Assembly (NCBI RefSeq): GCF_900107745.1
Contig: NZ_FNRO01000002.1
Span: 124,001-188,000, forward strand
DNA from: Variovorax sp. YR216
Lineage (GTDB): Bacteria; Pseudomonadota; Gammaproteobacteria; Burkholderiales; Burkholderiaceae_C
Direction: 5' to 3'
DNA: 64,000 nucleotides
Positions 62,900-64,000 of the stretch are shown piece by piece; the stretch's first letter is position 1; the number at the start of each line of letters is the position of its first letter. The position numbers were made by a program, and so were the translations under genes. Below the pieces are notes generated by a model. It was given only the letters and a program-made list of their open reading frames with translations. It did not search any database and was not told where the DNA came from.

Positions 62900-64000
62900 T
62901 CAGATGATCGCCCGCTCCCTCAGGGCCTGCAATTGCCTTTCGTCGATGCCCAGCTCATCGTGAAGCACGCGCGCGCTGTGCTCACCGAGCATCGGCGACG
63001 CGCGATGTTCGACCGGCGTGCCCGAGAAGCGCAGCGGGCTGCGCAGGCTCGGCACTTCCACGCCGCGGCTGTGCGGCAGGCGCAGCGCGATCTCGCGATG
63101 GCGCGTCTGCGGGTCCTCGAACACCCCGGCCATGTCGTTGATCGGGCCGCAGGGCACGCTCACCACCTCGAAGGCCGCCAGCAGCTCGGCGCGGTGGCGC
63201 TTCAGTAGAACCGGCGCGAGCACCGCGCGCAGCGCCGCGCGATTGGCGACGCGCTGCGCGTTGGTGTTGAAGCGCTCGTCCCTCACCCATTCCGGATGGC
63301 CCAGCACGCCGCACATCGCCCGGAACTGCCCGTTGTTGCCCACCGCGAGGATGAGCTGGCCATCCGCGCAGGTCAGCACTTCCGACGGCGAAGCGATCGG
63401 ATTGGTGTTGCCCACGCGCGCGGGCACTTGGCCCGTCATGAGGTAGCCGAGCGCAAGGTGGCCGTTGAGCGCCACCGAGGCATCGAGCATCGCCGCGTCC
63501 ACATGCTGGCCTTCTCCGGTGGCCTGGCGGTGGTAGAGCGCGCTGACCACGCCGATCGCGGCATAGAGGCCGGTCACCACGTCGGTGATCGGGATCGCGG
63601 TGCGCATCGCGCCCGCGCCGGGTGCATCGTCCGGTTGGCCGCAGGTGCTCATCACGCCGGCCAGGCCTTGCAGGATGAAGTCGTAGGCAGGGCGCGCGGC
63701 ATACGGTCCGCCCTGGCCGAAGCCGGTCACCGAGCAGTAGACGATGTCCGGCCGACGCTCGCGGATGCTGGCTTCGTCCAGCCCGTACTTCGCGAGCGAC
63801 CCGACCTTGTAGTTCTCGACCACGACGTCGCAACGCGCCGCGAGGTCCTGCGCGAGCCGCGCGCCCTCGGGGGTGGCAATGTCCAGTGTCACCGAATGCT
63901 TGCCGCGGTTGTAGGCCAGGTAGAGCGCCGAATCGTTGCTGTCCGCGCCAGTCCGGGCATCCGGCAGGAACGGCCCCATGCGCCGCGTGTCGTCGCCTTC
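62900..64000 (-). CDS. CaiB/BaiF family CoA-transferase (5' end outside window)
   Basis: A class III CoA-transferase, cut at its N-terminus by the window edge; at least 366 residues are present. Typical segments are YLAYNRGKHSVTLDIATPEG, ENYKVGSLAKYGLD, PDIVYCSVTGFGQGGPYA and GQHVDAAMLDASVALNG; the catalytic Asp is expected to lie in one of these regions. The enzyme moves CoA between acids. Its substrate and its link to the island cannot be told from here. It is the last gene before the edge and is upstream of DUF899 on the same strand. Confidence 0.9.
   Translation of the reverse strand, partial: EGDDTRRMGPFLPDARTGADSNDSALYLAYNRGKHSVTLDIATPEGARLAQDLAARCDVVVENYKVGSLAKYGLDEASIRERRPDIVYCSVTGFGQGGPYAARPAYDFILQGLAGVMSTCGQPDDAPGAGAMRTAIPITDVVTGLYAAIGVVSALYHRQATGEGQHVDAAMLDASVALNGHLALGYLMTGQVPARVGNTNPIASPSEVLTCADGQLILAVGNNGQFRAMCGVLGHPEWVRDERFNTNAQRVANRAALRAVLAPVLLKRHRAELLAAFEVVSVPCGPINDMAGVFEDPQTRHREIALRLPHSRGVEVPSLRSPLRFSGTPVEHRASPMLGEHSARVLHDELGIDERQLQALRERAII

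Overview
The window is high-GC DNA from a beta-proteobacterium, most probably a Comamonadaceae member close to Variovorax. This is judged from the housekeeping gene orders (argD-argF, hda-pcnB-folK, rpsP-rimM-trmD-rplS, rpsT facing away from murJ), protein wording, dense 4-bp ATGA gene overlaps, and the catabolic locus described below. No rRNA, tRNA, CRISPR array, transposase or phage gene was seen. No stretch over 300 bases lacks a gene.

Positions 1-28,000 are core genome: argF (partial) and argD; a DUF3579 gene; rpsT; murJ; a SirB1 protein; a glyoxalase-fold protein; a three-gene minus-strand unit (cysteine hydrolase, DJ-1/PfpI, GlxA-type AraC regulator); an AI-2E-family permease; purM; hda-pcnB-folK; a DUF47/PhoU-like protein with a PiT phosphate permease; gdhA; a TM2 protein and a GNAT acetyltransferase; the rpsP-rimM-trmD-rplS ribosomal cluster; a CoA-pyrophosphatase-type Nudix; a CobD/CbiB-like membrane protein; hisC; rsgA; a pterin carbinolamine dehydratase; an M48 peptidase; orn; and a DEAD-box helicase with a long structured leader.

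Positions 28,100-58,500 are a catabolic island. It has a four-gene oxidoreductase/hydrolase unit (28141-31943), then a MarR gene divergent from a ten-gene unit: IorA-like and IorB-like subunits, a Rieske reductase, Rieske alpha and beta, acyl-CoA ligase, thiolase-like protein, DUF35-SDR fusion, isatin-hydrolase-like cyclase and SDR. A second unit follows: three paralogous periplasmic binding proteins, a second Rieske alpha/beta pair, an ABC permease, a permease-ATPase fusion, an ATPase, a second ligase and an SDR. An SDR-MarR-thioesterase unit closes it. The content and order fit an iad-type indole-3-acetic acid (auxin) degradation locus as known from Variovorax. I propose this route: IAA is dioxygenated, activated to a CoA thioester, cleaved by a retro-aldol step (thiolase-like protein plus DUF35 partner) to isatin and acetyl-CoA, hydrolysed to isatinate, and oxidatively decarboxylated by the IorAB-like enzyme towards anthranilate or its CoA ester. 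The steps from CoA activation to retro-aldol cleavage, and the IorAB step, are inference.

Positions 58,500-64,000 hold a nitrilase divergent from an AraC-type regulator, a DUF2252 protein, a DUF899 thioredoxin-like protein and a truncated CaiB/BaiF CoA-transferase. The nitrilase next to an auxin locus suggests, without proving, a feed of nitriles such as indole-3-acetonitrile.

A family of roughly 90-bp intergenic repeats with several hairpins occurs seven times in full or part. Three copies lie inside the transcription units of the island and a fourth just after the end of one; two of them run into the ribosome-binding region of the next gene.
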